64,000 nt of DNA from Nocardia arthritidis NBRC 100137. GTDB taxonomy: Bacteria > Actinomycetota > Actinomycetes > Mycobacteriales > Mycobacteriaceae. The translations under genes and the position numbers were made by a program. Under the pieces are notes generated by a model, which was not told where the DNA came from, did not search any database, and saw only the letters and a program-made list of their open reading frames with translations. Where the stretch lies: assembly GCF_001612765.1 (NCBI RefSeq), contig NZ_BDBB01000018.1:124001-188000 (forward strand). Direction: 5' to 3'. Of the stretch, positions 55,378 to 63,258 are shown one piece after another (positions within the stretch are counted from its first letter, which is position 1; every line of letters begins with the position of its first letter).

Positions 55378-56382
55378 CTACGGTACGAGAACCGCTGCGC
55401 CCGTGAATCGTCCGTGTGCGAGATCGATCAGCGCCCGATCGGCCATGTCCAGGGAGTACCGGTGCGTGGCCAGATGTATCCGGTGGTCGGCGGCGAATGC
55501 CAGGAATTCACGAGCGTCCGCGCGGGTATTCGCGGTGACCGATCGAATCTCCCGTTCCTGGAACAGATGCCGCTGGTAGTTCAGCGCGGGGATGTCGCTG
55601 AGATGGATACCGGCGATGGCCAGGATCCCGCCGCGATCGAGCGCCGCGAGCGCGGGCGGCACCAGCTCACCGACCGGCGCGAACAGGATCGCCGAATCCA
55701 GCGGCACCGGAGGCGGATCCGCGGCGCCCTGCACCGACGCGGCGCCGAGCGCGGTCGCGAGTTCCCGCGCCGCCGGATCCCGGGTCATCACGTGCACCTG
55801 CGCTCCTTGCGCGGCGGCTACCTGGGCGGCGATGTGGGCGCTGCCGCCGAAGCCGTAGATTCCCAGCCGCCCGCCCGGCGGAACGGCGGCCCGCAGCAGC
55901 GCCCGGTATCCGATGATGCCCGCGCACAGCAAGGGGGCGGTGTCGGCATCCGAGTAACCGGCGGGCAAGCGCAGCGCGTATGTCGCGGGCACACAGGCGA
56001 ATTCGGCGTATCCACCGTCGGCATCCCAGCCGGTGTAGGCCGAACGCGGGCAGAGGTTCTCCGCGCCGCGCAGGCAGAACTTGCACTCCCCGCACGTGTG
56101 CCGCAGCCAGGCGATGCCCACCCGGTCCCCCACCGCGAAACCCTCCCCCTCCGCACCCTGCCCGATCGCGACGACCTCGCCGACGACCTCGTGCCCCGGC
56201 ACCACTCCGGCGCGGTGCACCGGAAGATCGCCTTCGGCCACGTGCAGGTCGGTCCGGCACACGCCGCAGGCCACCACACGCACCATCAGATCGCCGGGAC
56301 CGGGTTCCGGGACGGAGGTTCGCTCCGCTTGCAGCGGGCCGCCATCGATCGGGCCCGGCCTGCGCACCCGCCAGCATCGCAT
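55378..56382 (-). CDS. Zinc-dependent alcohol dehydrogenase (AdhA-like)
   Basis: 334 residues. Catalytic zinc region [33 protein letters not shown], structural zinc cysteines in [15 protein letters not shown], Rossmann [13 protein letters not shown]. Resembles Rv1862 AdhA and acts on primary alcohols or aldehydes with NAD(P). The ATG at 56382 is chosen because AAGGTAGGA lies six bases upstream. Divergent from the TetR gene; the operator pair at 56525 lies between them. Confidence 0.9.
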   Translation of the reverse strand: MRCWRVRRPGPIDGGPLQAERTSVPEPGPGDLMVRVVACGVCRTDLHVAEGDLPVHRAGVVPGHEVVGEVVAIGQGAEGEGFAVGDRVGIAWLRHTCGECKFCLRGAENLCPRSAYTGWDADGGYAEFACVPATYALRLPAGYSDADTAPLLCAGIIGYRALLRAAVPPGGRLGIYGFGGSAHIAAQVAAAQGAQVHVMTRDPAARELATALGAASVQGAADPPPVPLDSAILFAPVGELVPPALAALDRGGILAIAGIHLSDIPALNYQRHLFQEREIRSVTANTRADAREFLAFAADHRIHLATHRYSLDMADRALIDLAHGRFTGAAVLVP

Positions 56383-56524
56383 CGCAGTCCTACCTTCGCG
56401 GACCTGGCTCATCGTCGGATCACCTCGCACCGATCGGATCGACACGGACCGGGCATCCCGGCCGGGCCGGGTGCGCCGAAATCACCCTACTCGGCGGATT
56501 CGGCCACACCGCCCACCGGCTTCT

Positions 56525-56557
56525 GATACGTTTCTGTATCGAGTACATTTCTGTATC
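56525..56557. promoter_or_regulatory. Two tandem TetR-type operator boxes
   Basis: GATACGTTTCTGTATC (56525-56540) is a 5-6-5 inverted repeat; a close copy, TACATTTCTGTA (56544-56555), follows 17 bases on. They sit between the divergent alcohol dehydrogenase and TetR genes, where one regulator could control both. Confidence 0.6.
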
Positions 56558-56594
56558 CGATGCCCTGGTCGAGGCCGAACCGAGGAGGTGCCCG

Positions 56595-57233
56595 ATGGCG
56601 TCCGATGCCGCGCAGGCCGCACCCGCCCGGGTCACCCGCCGCCGCGCCGAAACCAGGAATCGGCTGCTGACCGCGGCCTACGACGCGTTCGCCGAGGAAG
56701 GCTTCGGGCGCGCCACCGTGGAGCGGGTGTGCGAGCGCGCCGGATTCACCCGCGGGGCGTTCTACTCGAACTTCAGCTCGCTGGACGAGCTGTTCCTGGC
56801 CATGTGGGAGCAGCGCTCGACGGCGATGCTCACCGAGGCGGGCGCCATCCTCGACGAGATCGCCGCCGACGGCGCCGATGACGTGCGCGCCGCGGTCCGG
56901 CGACTGGAACGGGCGGTGCCGGTCGACGAGGGCTGGTACCGGATCACCGCCGAATTCACCGCGCATGCCCTGCGCACCCCCGCGCTGCGCCGGGTGATGG
57001 CCGCCCGCGAGGAAGCCATCGTCGCGGCCCTCATGCCCACCATCGTCGCGGCGCTCGCCCGCGGCGGCCGCACCGTGCCGGACCCGGAGGCGTTCGGCCA
57101 AGCGCTCATCGCCGTCCACGACGGGACCAGCGTGCAGGTCCTGATGGAGCCGGACAGCCGTGCCGCGCGCGAGCGCCGCACCGAACTGTTCCACCACGTC
57201 GTGCTGGCCTACAGCACCGCAACCGAAGGATGA
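56595..57233 (+). CDS. TetR-family transcriptional regulator
   Basis: 212 residues. Helix-turn-helix RNRLLTAAYDAFAEEGFGRATVERVCERAGFTRGAFYSNFSSLDELFLAM at residues about 21-70. AGGAGGT lies five bases before the ATG. Followed directly by the KstD-like flavoprotein gene, whose start it nearly overlaps. Probably represses itself, the flavoprotein and the divergent alcohol dehydrogenase. Confidence 0.9.
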   Translation: MASDAAQAAPARVTRRRAETRNRLLTAAYDAFAEEGFGRATVERVCERAGFTRGAFYSNFSSLDELFLAMWEQRSTAMLTEAGAILDEIAADGADDVRAAVRRLERAVPVDEGWYRITAEFTAHALRTPALRRVMAAREEAIVAALMPTIVAALARGGRTVPDPEAFGQALIAVHDGTSVQVLMEPDSRAARERRTELFHHVVLAYSTATEG

Positions 57234-57235
57234 AC

Positions 57236-58921
57236 ATGTCCCACAGCAGTTCCGAGGCGACGCCGGAGGCGGACGTCCTTGTCGTCGGCGCCGGATTGGC
57301 CGGCCTGGTCGCCACGCACGAACTGGTCAAGGCCGGTCGCACGGTGCACGTGCTCGACCAGGAGAATCGCAACAATCTCGGTGGGCAGGCGTTCTGGTCG
57401 CTGGGCGGGCTGTTCTTCGTCGACAGCCCGGAGCAGCGACGCCTCGGCATCAAGGATTCCTACGATCTGGCCTTGCAGGACTGGCTCGGCTCGGCCGGGT
57501 TCGACCGTGACGACGAGGACAAGTGGGCCCGGCAGTGGGCGCGGGCGTATGTGCGGTTCGCGGCCACCGAGAAGCGGGAGTACCTGCGCGAACTCGGCCT
57601 GCGGGTGACGCCGCTGGTCGGCTGGGCCGAACGCGGCGGCGACCGCGCCGACGGACACGGCAACTCGGTGCCGCGCTTCCATCTCACCTGGGGCACCGGC
57701 CCCGAGGTGGTCCGGGTCTTCGCCGAGCCGGTCCTGGAGGGCGAGCGGCGCGGACTGGTTCGATTCGGCTTCCGCCATCGGGTGGACGAATTGATCGTGG
57801 AGAACGACGCGGTGGTCGGCGTGCGCGGCGCGGTGCTCGAGGACACCGATCTGGACCGGGGACGCGCTTCGTCGCGGACCGAAGTGGGCGAATTCGAGTT
57901 GCGCGCCAAGGCCGTGATCGTGGCATCCGGCGGAATCGGTCACAACCACGAGCTGATCCGGCGCAACTGGCCCACCCAGCGACTGGGTCCGTGCCCGGAG
58001 ACCATGATCTCCGGCGTGCCCGCGCACGTCGACGGCCGGATGCTCGCCATCACCGAGACCGCGGGCGGGGCCATCGTCAACCGGGACCGCATGTGGCACT
58101 ACACCGAAGGCATCGTCAACTGGGACCCGATCTGGCCCGATCACGCGATCCGGATCATCCCCGGACCGTCCTCGATGTGGTTCGACGCGAACGGAAAGCG
58201 CCTGCCCGCACCGTGTTTCCCCGGATTCGACACCAACTCGACGATGAAGGAGATCCTGAAGACCGGCCACGACTATTCGTGGTTCGTGCTCACCCAGTCG
58301 ATCATCGAGAAGGAGTTCGCGCTGTCGGGCTCCGAGCAGAACCCGGACATCACCGGCAAGGACCTCAAGCTGACGCTGAAAAGCCGCGTCGCCAAGGGCG
58401 CACCGGGGCCGGTCGAGGCGTTCAAACAGCACGGTGTCGATTTCGTCGTGGCGGACACGCTGCGTGAACTGGTCGAGGGCATGAACAAGATCGCTCGCGG
58501 CCCCCGGCTGGACTATGACGATCTGGAACGCCAGATCGTCGCGCGGGACCGTGAGCTGACGAACAAGTACAGCAAGGACAGCCAGCTGATGGCGATCGCC
58601 AACGCGCGCCGGTACCTCGGCGACAAGGCGGGCCGGGTCGCCAAACCGCACCGGATCCTCGATCCGGCCGCGGGCCCGCTGATCGCCGTGCGGCTCAACA
58701 TCCTCACCCGCAAAACCCTGGGCGGCTTGCAGACCGACCTGAATTCCCAGGTGATCCGGCCGGACGGCACGGCGTTCCCTGGTCTGTACGCCGCGGGTGA
58801 GGTCGCCGGGTTCGGTGGTGGCGGCGTGCACGGGTACAACGCGCTGGAAGGCACCTTCCTCGGCGGATGCATCTTCTCGGGCCGGGCCGCCGGGCGTGCG
58901 CTGGCGGCGGAACTCGCCTGA
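57236..58921 (+). CDS. FAD-binding dehydrogenase, 3-ketosteroid-delta1-dehydrogenase-like
   Basis: 561 residues. FAD motif VVGAGLAGLVATHELVKAG near residues 17-35 and the C-terminal GLYAAGEVAGFGGGGVHGYNALEGTFLGGCIFSGRAAGRAL typical of KstD/fumarate-reductase-like flavoproteins. Similar to Rv0785. KstD-type enzymes introduce delta1 double bonds in 3-ketosteroids; Tyr and other KstD active-site residues are not clearly aligned here, so steroid activity is only possible. GAAGG lies six bases before the chosen ATG (an ATG at 57230 also exists). Converges three bases from the expansin gene. Confidence 0.82.
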   Translation: MSHSSSEATPEADVLVVGAGLAGLVATHELVKAGRTVHVLDQENRNNLGGQAFWSLGGLFFVDSPEQRRLGIKDSYDLALQDWLGSAGFDRDDEDKWARQWARAYVRFAATEKREYLRELGLRVTPLVGWAERGGDRADGHGNSVPRFHLTWGTGPEVVRVFAEPVLEGERRGLVRFGFRHRVDELIVENDAVVGVRGAVLEDTDLDRGRASSRTEVGEFELRAKAVIVASGGIGHNHELIRRNWPTQRLGPCPETMISGVPAHVDGRMLAITETAGGAIVNRDRMWHYTEGIVNWDPIWPDHAIRIIPGPSSMWFDANGKRLPAPCFPGFDTNSTMKEILKTGHDYSWFVLTQSIIEKEFALSGSEQNPDITGKDLKLTLKSRVAKGAPGPVEAFKQHGVDFVVADTLRELVEGMNKIARGPRLDYDDLERQIVARDRELTNKYSKDSQLMAIANARRYLGDKAGRVAKPHRILDPAAGPLIAVRLNILTRKTLGGLQTDLNSQVIRPDGTAFPGLYAAGEVAGFGGGGVHGYNALEGTFLGGCIFSGRAAGRALAAELA

Positions 58922-58924
58922 TCG

Positions 58925-59791
58925 CTAACGCCCGCAGCGGGAGGCGACCGCGCCGGTCCCGGCCGAGGTGGCGAGGACCGGCGCGGACGTGAACGACGGA
59001 GTGCCGGAGTAGAGCCGGGTCCGTGCCGCGTACCGCCCAGGCTCCACCGTGACATCGGTGATCTCGGCCTCGTTGCCGTAGACGTCCGTCACGCGCGCCG
59101 TGAACGGGCCCGGTCCGGCGCCGGAGAGGGTCCAATAGTTGTCCGCCCGCCGGGTGAGCGGTCGCCAGGGGCCGCCCGCAGTGGGTCGAACAGCCGCCTC
59201 ACGCAATGGATTTCCGGTCCCGCCGAACAGGAGGCCGAACCAGGACGCGGACGAATCCGGCTGAACCTCGTAGGTCAGCTCCTGCGCCGGCTGCGGGTCC
59301 CGCACCAGGCGATAGCCGATCCGCGCCACCCCGTCGTGGGGATCGGCGATCCGTTCGAACGCCGCCGCGCTCAGATCCAGTTGCCCCGGACCGCATGCCG
59401 GGCAGTGGTCGACCACCAGTGCCCGGACCGACCCGCGCGGACCCGTGATGTCCAGATACGCCCCGCAAAGCTCGGCGCGCCCGAAGTCGGGGGTGGACAA
59501 TCCGGCATAGAAGCCGTCCGGCGTCAGGTCGTGGAAGGAGCACGACACCTGCTTGCCGAGCACGAAGTAGCGCGCTTCGGCGGACGTTTCCGGCCCGATC
59601 GGCGCGAAGGTCATGGCGGTCACCGGATATCGGGACGGCGAGGACGCCTCGTGCAGGGGGCTCGCCGCGACACAGGTGGGCGCAGACGGCCGCACCAGCC
59701 AGACGCCCACCGCGACGGTAGCCAGCACGCCTGCGGCGAACCATAGCCACTCGGAACGGAATGGCCGCTCTTGGATCGGTACCCGGTGCAT
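58925..59791 (-). CDS. Expansin-like (EXLX1-type) secreted or anchored protein
   Basis: 288 residues. One N-terminal membrane segment (about 14-33) acts as anchor or signal. A double-psi beta-barrel domain (residues about 55-160) carries conserved cysteines (CSFHD, ELCGAY, DHCPACG) and the QLDLSAAAFERIADPHDGVARIGYR block with the expansin Asp. A CBM63-like beta domain follows (LTYEVQPDSSASWFGLLFGG; FTARVTDVYGNE). Bacterial expansins loosen polysaccharide networks without hydrolysis. Here the target could be plant or cell-wall glycan. Distinct from RlpA, which lacks the second domain. Confidence 0.75.
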   Translation of the reverse strand: MHRVPIQERPFRSEWLWFAAGVLATVAVGVWLVRPSAPTCVAASPLHEASSPSRYPVTAMTFAPIGPETSAEARYFVLGKQVSCSFHDLTPDGFYAGLSTPDFGRAELCGAYLDITGPRGSVRALVVDHCPACGPGQLDLSAAAFERIADPHDGVARIGYRLVRDPQPAQELTYEVQPDSSASWFGLLFGGTGNPLREAAVRPTAGGPWRPLTRRADNYWTLSGAGPGPFTARVTDVYGNEAEITDVTVEPGRYAARTRLYSGTPSFTSAPVLATSAGTGAVASRCGR

Positions 59792-59885
59792 CGCTTCCCC
59801 GACTCCGGCTCGCCTGCTCGCGGACTGTCCATCCTGACCTCACCAGGAAAGCAGCCCCACCGCCCGGGCGCAGCGCGAACGAAAA

Positions 59886-59902
59886 TTCTTCATTGTGAAG
59901 GA
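59886..59902. promoter_or_regulatory. Possible operator upstream of the expansin gene
   Basis: Inverted repeat CTTCA-TTG-TGAAG about 100 bases before the expansin start, in an otherwise featureless 226-base gap. Short, so of low confidence. Confidence 0.25.
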
Positions 59903-60017
59903 CGCGTAATTCAGCAAGCACGCCGCTAATTTCGGCCTCGCCACCCGGCAACGACACCGGCTGGTCGGAAATGATCCGGCGTGGCTCGGGGCGAAACCAC
60001 CACGCCCCACGCTGACC

Positions 60018-60857
60018 TCAGCGCCTGCGCGCGTGCCGAGGGAAGAGATTCCGTCCCGCCTCCTGGGCCACTTCGGACAGCGCACGGGCCAACCGAGCGG
60101 TGTCCGGCACCACTGTCTCGGAACCGGTGCGGCCCGACAGCGACACCGCGGCCACCGCGGCGCCACGCCCGCGAATCGGCACGGCCACGCATGCCAGACC
60201 GGGGACGCACTCCTCGTTGTCGACGGCGACACCCTGGCGATTGCGGATGCGGCCGAGTTCGCGATGCAGTTCGGTGCTGTCGGTGAGAGTGCGTGAGGTC
60301 AGTTGCGGCAGGCGGTCCCGGAAGGAAGCTTCCACGATGCTCGGGTCCAAGGTGGCCAACAGCGCCTTGCCCAATGCCGTACTGTGCGCGGGCATCCGGC
60401 CGCCGAGCCGGGTGGGCACGCTCGCGGCGAATCGGCCGCCGACCTTGTCCAGATACAACACGTCGCGCCCGTCCAGCACACCGAGGTGCCCGACCATTCC
60501 GGTCTGCTGACACAGATCGTGCAGCAGCGGACTCACCGCGTCACGGATCTCGTTGTGCTCGGCGGCAAGTCCGCCCAGCTCCAGCGTGCGCAGACCGAGC
60601 CGGTAGCCGCCGGGCGCGTGCGCCAGCCAGCGCAGCCGGATCAACTGGTCGAGAATGCGGTGCACGGTGGAACGCGGCAACCCGGTGCGCTCGGCCAGTT
60701 CGACGAGGGTGAGCGTCGGCGTGACGCCGTCGAAAGCCTCCAATATCAGCGTCATCCGCTCGATCATCGATACCGGGGGCTGACCCGGCCGTGCTGCCTG
60801 TCCAGATCCGGTCCATAACTCCCCCGGCTCGGGATCGGTCATCACCTCGACCGTCAT
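60018..60857 (-). CDS. IclR-family transcriptional regulator
   Basis: 279 residues. N-terminal winged helix SMIERMTLILEAFDGVTPTLTLVELAERTGLPRSTVHRILDQLIRLRWL at residues about 30-80; the C-terminal IclR effector domain (GMVGHLGVLDGRDVLYLDKVGG; GVAVDNEECVPGLACVAVPIRG) follows and binds a small aromatic or carboxylic ligand in known members. The ATG at 60857 has GGAGG six bases upstream. A palindrome sits directly before the gene, suggesting autoregulation. Confidence 0.92.
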   Translation of the reverse strand: MTVEVMTDPEPGELWTGSGQAARPGQPPVSMIERMTLILEAFDGVTPTLTLVELAERTGLPRSTVHRILDQLIRLRWLAHAPGGYRLGLRTLELGGLAAEHNEIRDAVSPLLHDLCQQTGMVGHLGVLDGRDVLYLDKVGGRFAASVPTRLGGRMPAHSTALGKALLATLDPSIVEASFRDRLPQLTSRTLTDSTELHRELGRIRNRQGVAVDNEECVPGLACVAVPIRGRGAAVAAVSLSGRTGSETVVPDTARLARALSEVAQEAGRNLFPRHARRR

Positions 60858-60868
60858 TGCCAACCTCC

Positions 60869-60882
60869 ACGCGTACTCGCGT
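60869..60882. promoter_or_regulatory. Palindrome at the IclR gene start
   Basis: ACGCG-TACT-CGCGT inverted repeat just upstream of the ribosome site of the IclR gene. Candidate autoregulatory operator. Confidence 0.35.
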
Positions 60883-60897
60883 AGAGCTTAGAGGCCA

Positions 60898-61158
60898 CTA
60901 GGGCGACCCGTGCGCGGAATCCGCGAGGGTGAACAGCCACTCCCGGGTGTACCGCTCAGCCAGCAGCGGCAGGTAGTTCACGACGGTGGCGTGGTCGGCG
61001 ACATGATCGTAGGACGAGTGCAGATGATCCTCGATCGCGGCTTCGCTGGCGACGCCGCCGAATTCGTCCTCCAAGCGCTGCGCGGCCGTTTTCAAGGCGA
61101 GTTCCTGATCGAGCGGGGTCTGCTGGTTCGTGTCGTGAGTGGCAGGACGGTCGGTCAT
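60898..61158 (-). CDS. Small three-helix-bundle protein (arsenate-reductase N-terminal-like)
   Basis: 86 residues, about three helices: ALKTAAQRLEDEFGG, EAAIEDHLHSSYDHVADHA, NYLPLLAERYTREWLFTLA. This is the small dimerisation domain usually fused in front of low-molecular-weight protein tyrosine phosphatase/arsenate reductase domains; here it stands alone, with no phosphatase in the window. Function uncertain, possibly dimerisation or regulation. Upstream gene of the IclR gene on the same strand, 40 bases apart. Confidence 0.65.
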   Translation of the reverse strand: MTDRPATHDTNQQTPLDQELALKTAAQRLEDEFGGVASEAAIEDHLHSSYDHVADHATVVNYLPLLAERYTREWLFTLADSAHGSP

Positions 61159-61350
61159 CGCAAGATTCCCCTGGTGGTGACGAGATCGGTACCTGAGGTG
61201 CTGTCGTAGCCGTAGGACAACTCCTGTCCTACGGGTACCCGGTCGAACTGGTTCGACACCCCGCCTGTGACCGTCGGCCGCGCCCCTGCGTCCGAATTCT
61301 CCTTCCGGGGGACGCGATCATCCGCTGTTCGACGCCGATCGCCAGCGAAG

Positions 61351-61364
61351 TAGAACACGTTCTT
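61351..61364. promoter_or_regulatory. KstR-like operator upstream of the SnoaL-like gene
   Basis: TAGAACACGTTCTT: the inner AGAAC-AC-GTTCT repeat is perfect, and seven of the eight fixed positions of the recalled KstR consensus agree. It overlaps a -35-like TTGTCC whose 17-base spacer leads to a weak -10, so control of the gene at 61398 is plausible. Confidence 0.5.
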
Positions 61365-61397
61365 GTCCGCGGCGCCCGCGCGTGTCAGGCTCGACAG

Positions 61398-61874
61398 ATG
61401 GATCTCGACGCCATCGAAGCCGTCCGCCAGCTGAAGTACCGCTACTTCCGGAGCCTCGACCTCAAAGACTGGGACGATTTCGCCGACACCCTCGCCGTCG
61501 ACGCGGAAGGACGCTACGGCACCCACGCCATGGGCGAGCCGCTGCACCTGGACGGCCGCGACGCCATCACGGCGTTCATGCGGGAGAACCTCGGACCCTC
61601 CATCGTCTCGGTGCACATCGCCAACCACCCGGAGATCAGCGTCGACGGAGCGACGGCCACGGGATCCTGGGCCTTCGAGGACACCGTCATCGCCACCGAG
61701 TACGGGGTCCTGATCCGCGGGGCCGGTTACTACACCGACACCTACCGCCGCGACGCCGACGGCAAATGGCGCATCGCCTCCACCGGCTACCGCCGCATCT
61801 ACGAATCCATGCAGTCGCTGGCCGACACGCCCAGCTTCCAACTGCTGTCCAATATGTGGGCACCGGAGAAGTGA
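61398..61874 (+). CDS. SnoaL-like / NTF2-fold protein
   Basis: 158 residues, cone-shaped alpha+beta barrel: MDLDAIEAVRQLKYRYFRSLDLKDWDDFADTLAVDAEGRYG at the N-terminus, SWAFEDTVIATEYGVLIRGAGYYTDTYRRDADGKWRIASTGYRRIY at the end. The family includes ketosteroid isomerases, dehydratases and polyketide cyclases; catalytic residues vary and I cannot fix the activity. No ribosome site in the six bases before the ATG, so perhaps leaderless. The KstR-like box upstream hints at a steroid link. Confidence 0.8.
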   Translation: MDLDAIEAVRQLKYRYFRSLDLKDWDDFADTLAVDAEGRYGTHAMGEPLHLDGRDAITAFMRENLGPSIVSVHIANHPEISVDGATATGSWAFEDTVIATEYGVLIRGAGYYTDTYRRDADGKWRIASTGYRRIYESMQSLADTPSFQLLSNMWAPEK

Positions 61875-61952
61875 CCGCCGGGCGCGGAAATCGGTCCACT
61901 ATCGGCCCGGTGGCGCTGGACGGCCCGGCGCGTTCCGGCGGATGCTGCGACC

Positions 61953-63005
61953 ATGCCCTCCCTTGCGCCTGACGAGTTCACTCCCGAAACCACCTACCTG
62001 AACACCGCGTCCTTCGGTCTGCCGCCCGCCCGGGCCCTGGCCGCGGTGCACGACGCGAGTGCGAGCTGGGCCTCCGGCCGCGGTGCGCCGACATCCGAGG
62101 TGGATCGACTGGCGCCCGGTCTGCGCGCCGGGTTCGCCCGGCTGCTCGACGGCGCGACCGCCGACGACATCGCGCTCGGCAGTGGTGTCGCGGGACTCAT
62201 CGCCCCCGTGGCCACCGCACTGCCGCCCGGCGCGGAGGTCCTGCTGCCGGAAGGCGAATTCTCGTCGGTGTCCATGCCTTTCGTGTACCGGGACGACCTC
62301 GTCGTGCGCTTCGTGCCCTTGCGGGAACTGGCCGCGCGCGTGCGGCCGGAGACCGCGCTGGTGGCCATGAGTGTGGTCCAGTCCGCGGACGGCCGCGTCA
62401 CCGATCTGGCCGAACTGCGCGCGGTGACCCGGGCCAACGGCGCGCGCCTGCTGGTGGATGCCACCCAGGCCGCGGGATGGCTGCCACTGCGCTTCGCCGA
62501 CGCGGACTACTGGGTCTGCGCCACCTTCAAATGGTTGATCGGCGCACGCAGCGTCGCGTTCCTCGCCACACCGTCCGACCTCGTCCCGCAGCTGCGTCCG
62601 GTGGGCTCGAGCTGGTACGCCGCCGAGGACCGCTGGGCCGAGCTCTACCGTCCGGTCGCACTGCCCGCGACGGCACGGCGGTTCGACACGACACCGGACT
62701 GGCTCGGCGTCGTGGCAGCGCTGGCGGGGCTGTCGCTGATCGAGGAACTCACCGTCGAGAAAATCGGCGCGCACGACCTCGAACTCGCCGACCGCTTCCG
62801 CGACGGTCTGCGCGACCTGGGCTTCGAGCCCGTCGATGCGCGCTCACCGATCGTCTCCGTGCCCGGCGCGGGGGACCTGGCAGCCCGGCTCGCGGAGGCC
62901 GAGGTGATCGCCTCGGCGCGCGGCGGCGGGCTGCGGTTCGCCTTCCATCTCTACAACAGCGCCGACGACGTCGAGCGGGCGCTGTCCGCACTGCGCGCCG
63001 GATAG
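61953..63005 (+). CDS. PLP-dependent aminotransferase class V-fold enzyme
   Basis: 350 residues, fold type I. It begins FTPETTYLNTASFGLPPARALAAVHDA, has the PLP-binding Asp in the VDATQAAGWLPLRF segment and the Schiff-base Lys193 in FKWLIGARS. Similar proteins include cysteine desulfurase- and kynureninase-like enzymes; the substrate is not apparent. It follows the SnoaL-like gene after 78 bases and may be co-transcribed. No ribosome site is obvious. Confidence 0.85.
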   Translation: MPSLAPDEFTPETTYLNTASFGLPPARALAAVHDASASWASGRGAPTSEVDRLAPGLRAGFARLLDGATADDIALGSGVAGLIAPVATALPPGAEVLLPEGEFSSVSMPFVYRDDLVVRFVPLRELAARVRPETALVAMSVVQSADGRVTDLAELRAVTRANGARLLVDATQAAGWLPLRFADADYWVCATFKWLIGARSVAFLATPSDLVPQLRPVGSSWYAAEDRWAELYRPVALPATARRFDTTPDWLGVVAALAGLSLIEELTVEKIGAHDLELADRFRDGLRDLGFEPVDARSPIVSVPGAGDLAARLAEAEVIASARGGGLRFAFHLYNSADDVERALSALRAG

Positions 63006-63036
63006 TTCCCGCGGCAGCCGCGTACCGCCCGACCGG

Positions 63037-63189
63037 TCAGAGATCGAGGTGAGCCTCCAGCGCGGCAAGCCGTAGCGGGACGCGACCGCGCCACCGGTCC
63101 GAGACCAGGGCCGGAGCGTCGAGCCCGCCCAATACCTCGAGGAGGCGCTGTCCGCACCGCGCCCCACGAGACAGAGCCCCGCACGTCAC
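63037..63189 (-). pseudogene. Short open frame, possible remnant of a 3' gene end
   Basis: GTG-started frame of 50 codons on the minus strand with a protein-like composition ending SDRWRGRVPLRLAALEAHLDL, but no ribosome site and no recognised family. The DNA of its middle is partly duplicated at 63187-63212. Most likely the C-terminal relic of a decayed gene or a chance frame. Confidence 0.3.
63092..63117. repeat. 26-base imperfect direct repeat, copy A (copy B at 63187-63212)
   Basis: Both copies begin CACCGGTC and end CCGGAGC; 23 of 26 positions are identical, 95 bases apart. They lie in the 253-base stretch between the aminotransferase gene and the last gene, which otherwise holds nothing recognisable. 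Confidence 0.5.
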
Positions 63190-63258
63190 CGGTCTGCGAC
63201 CAGGACCGGAGCCTGGGCCGCAGCCGCGCGGCCGCGCGCCTCGGGTCCGCGAGGTCGG

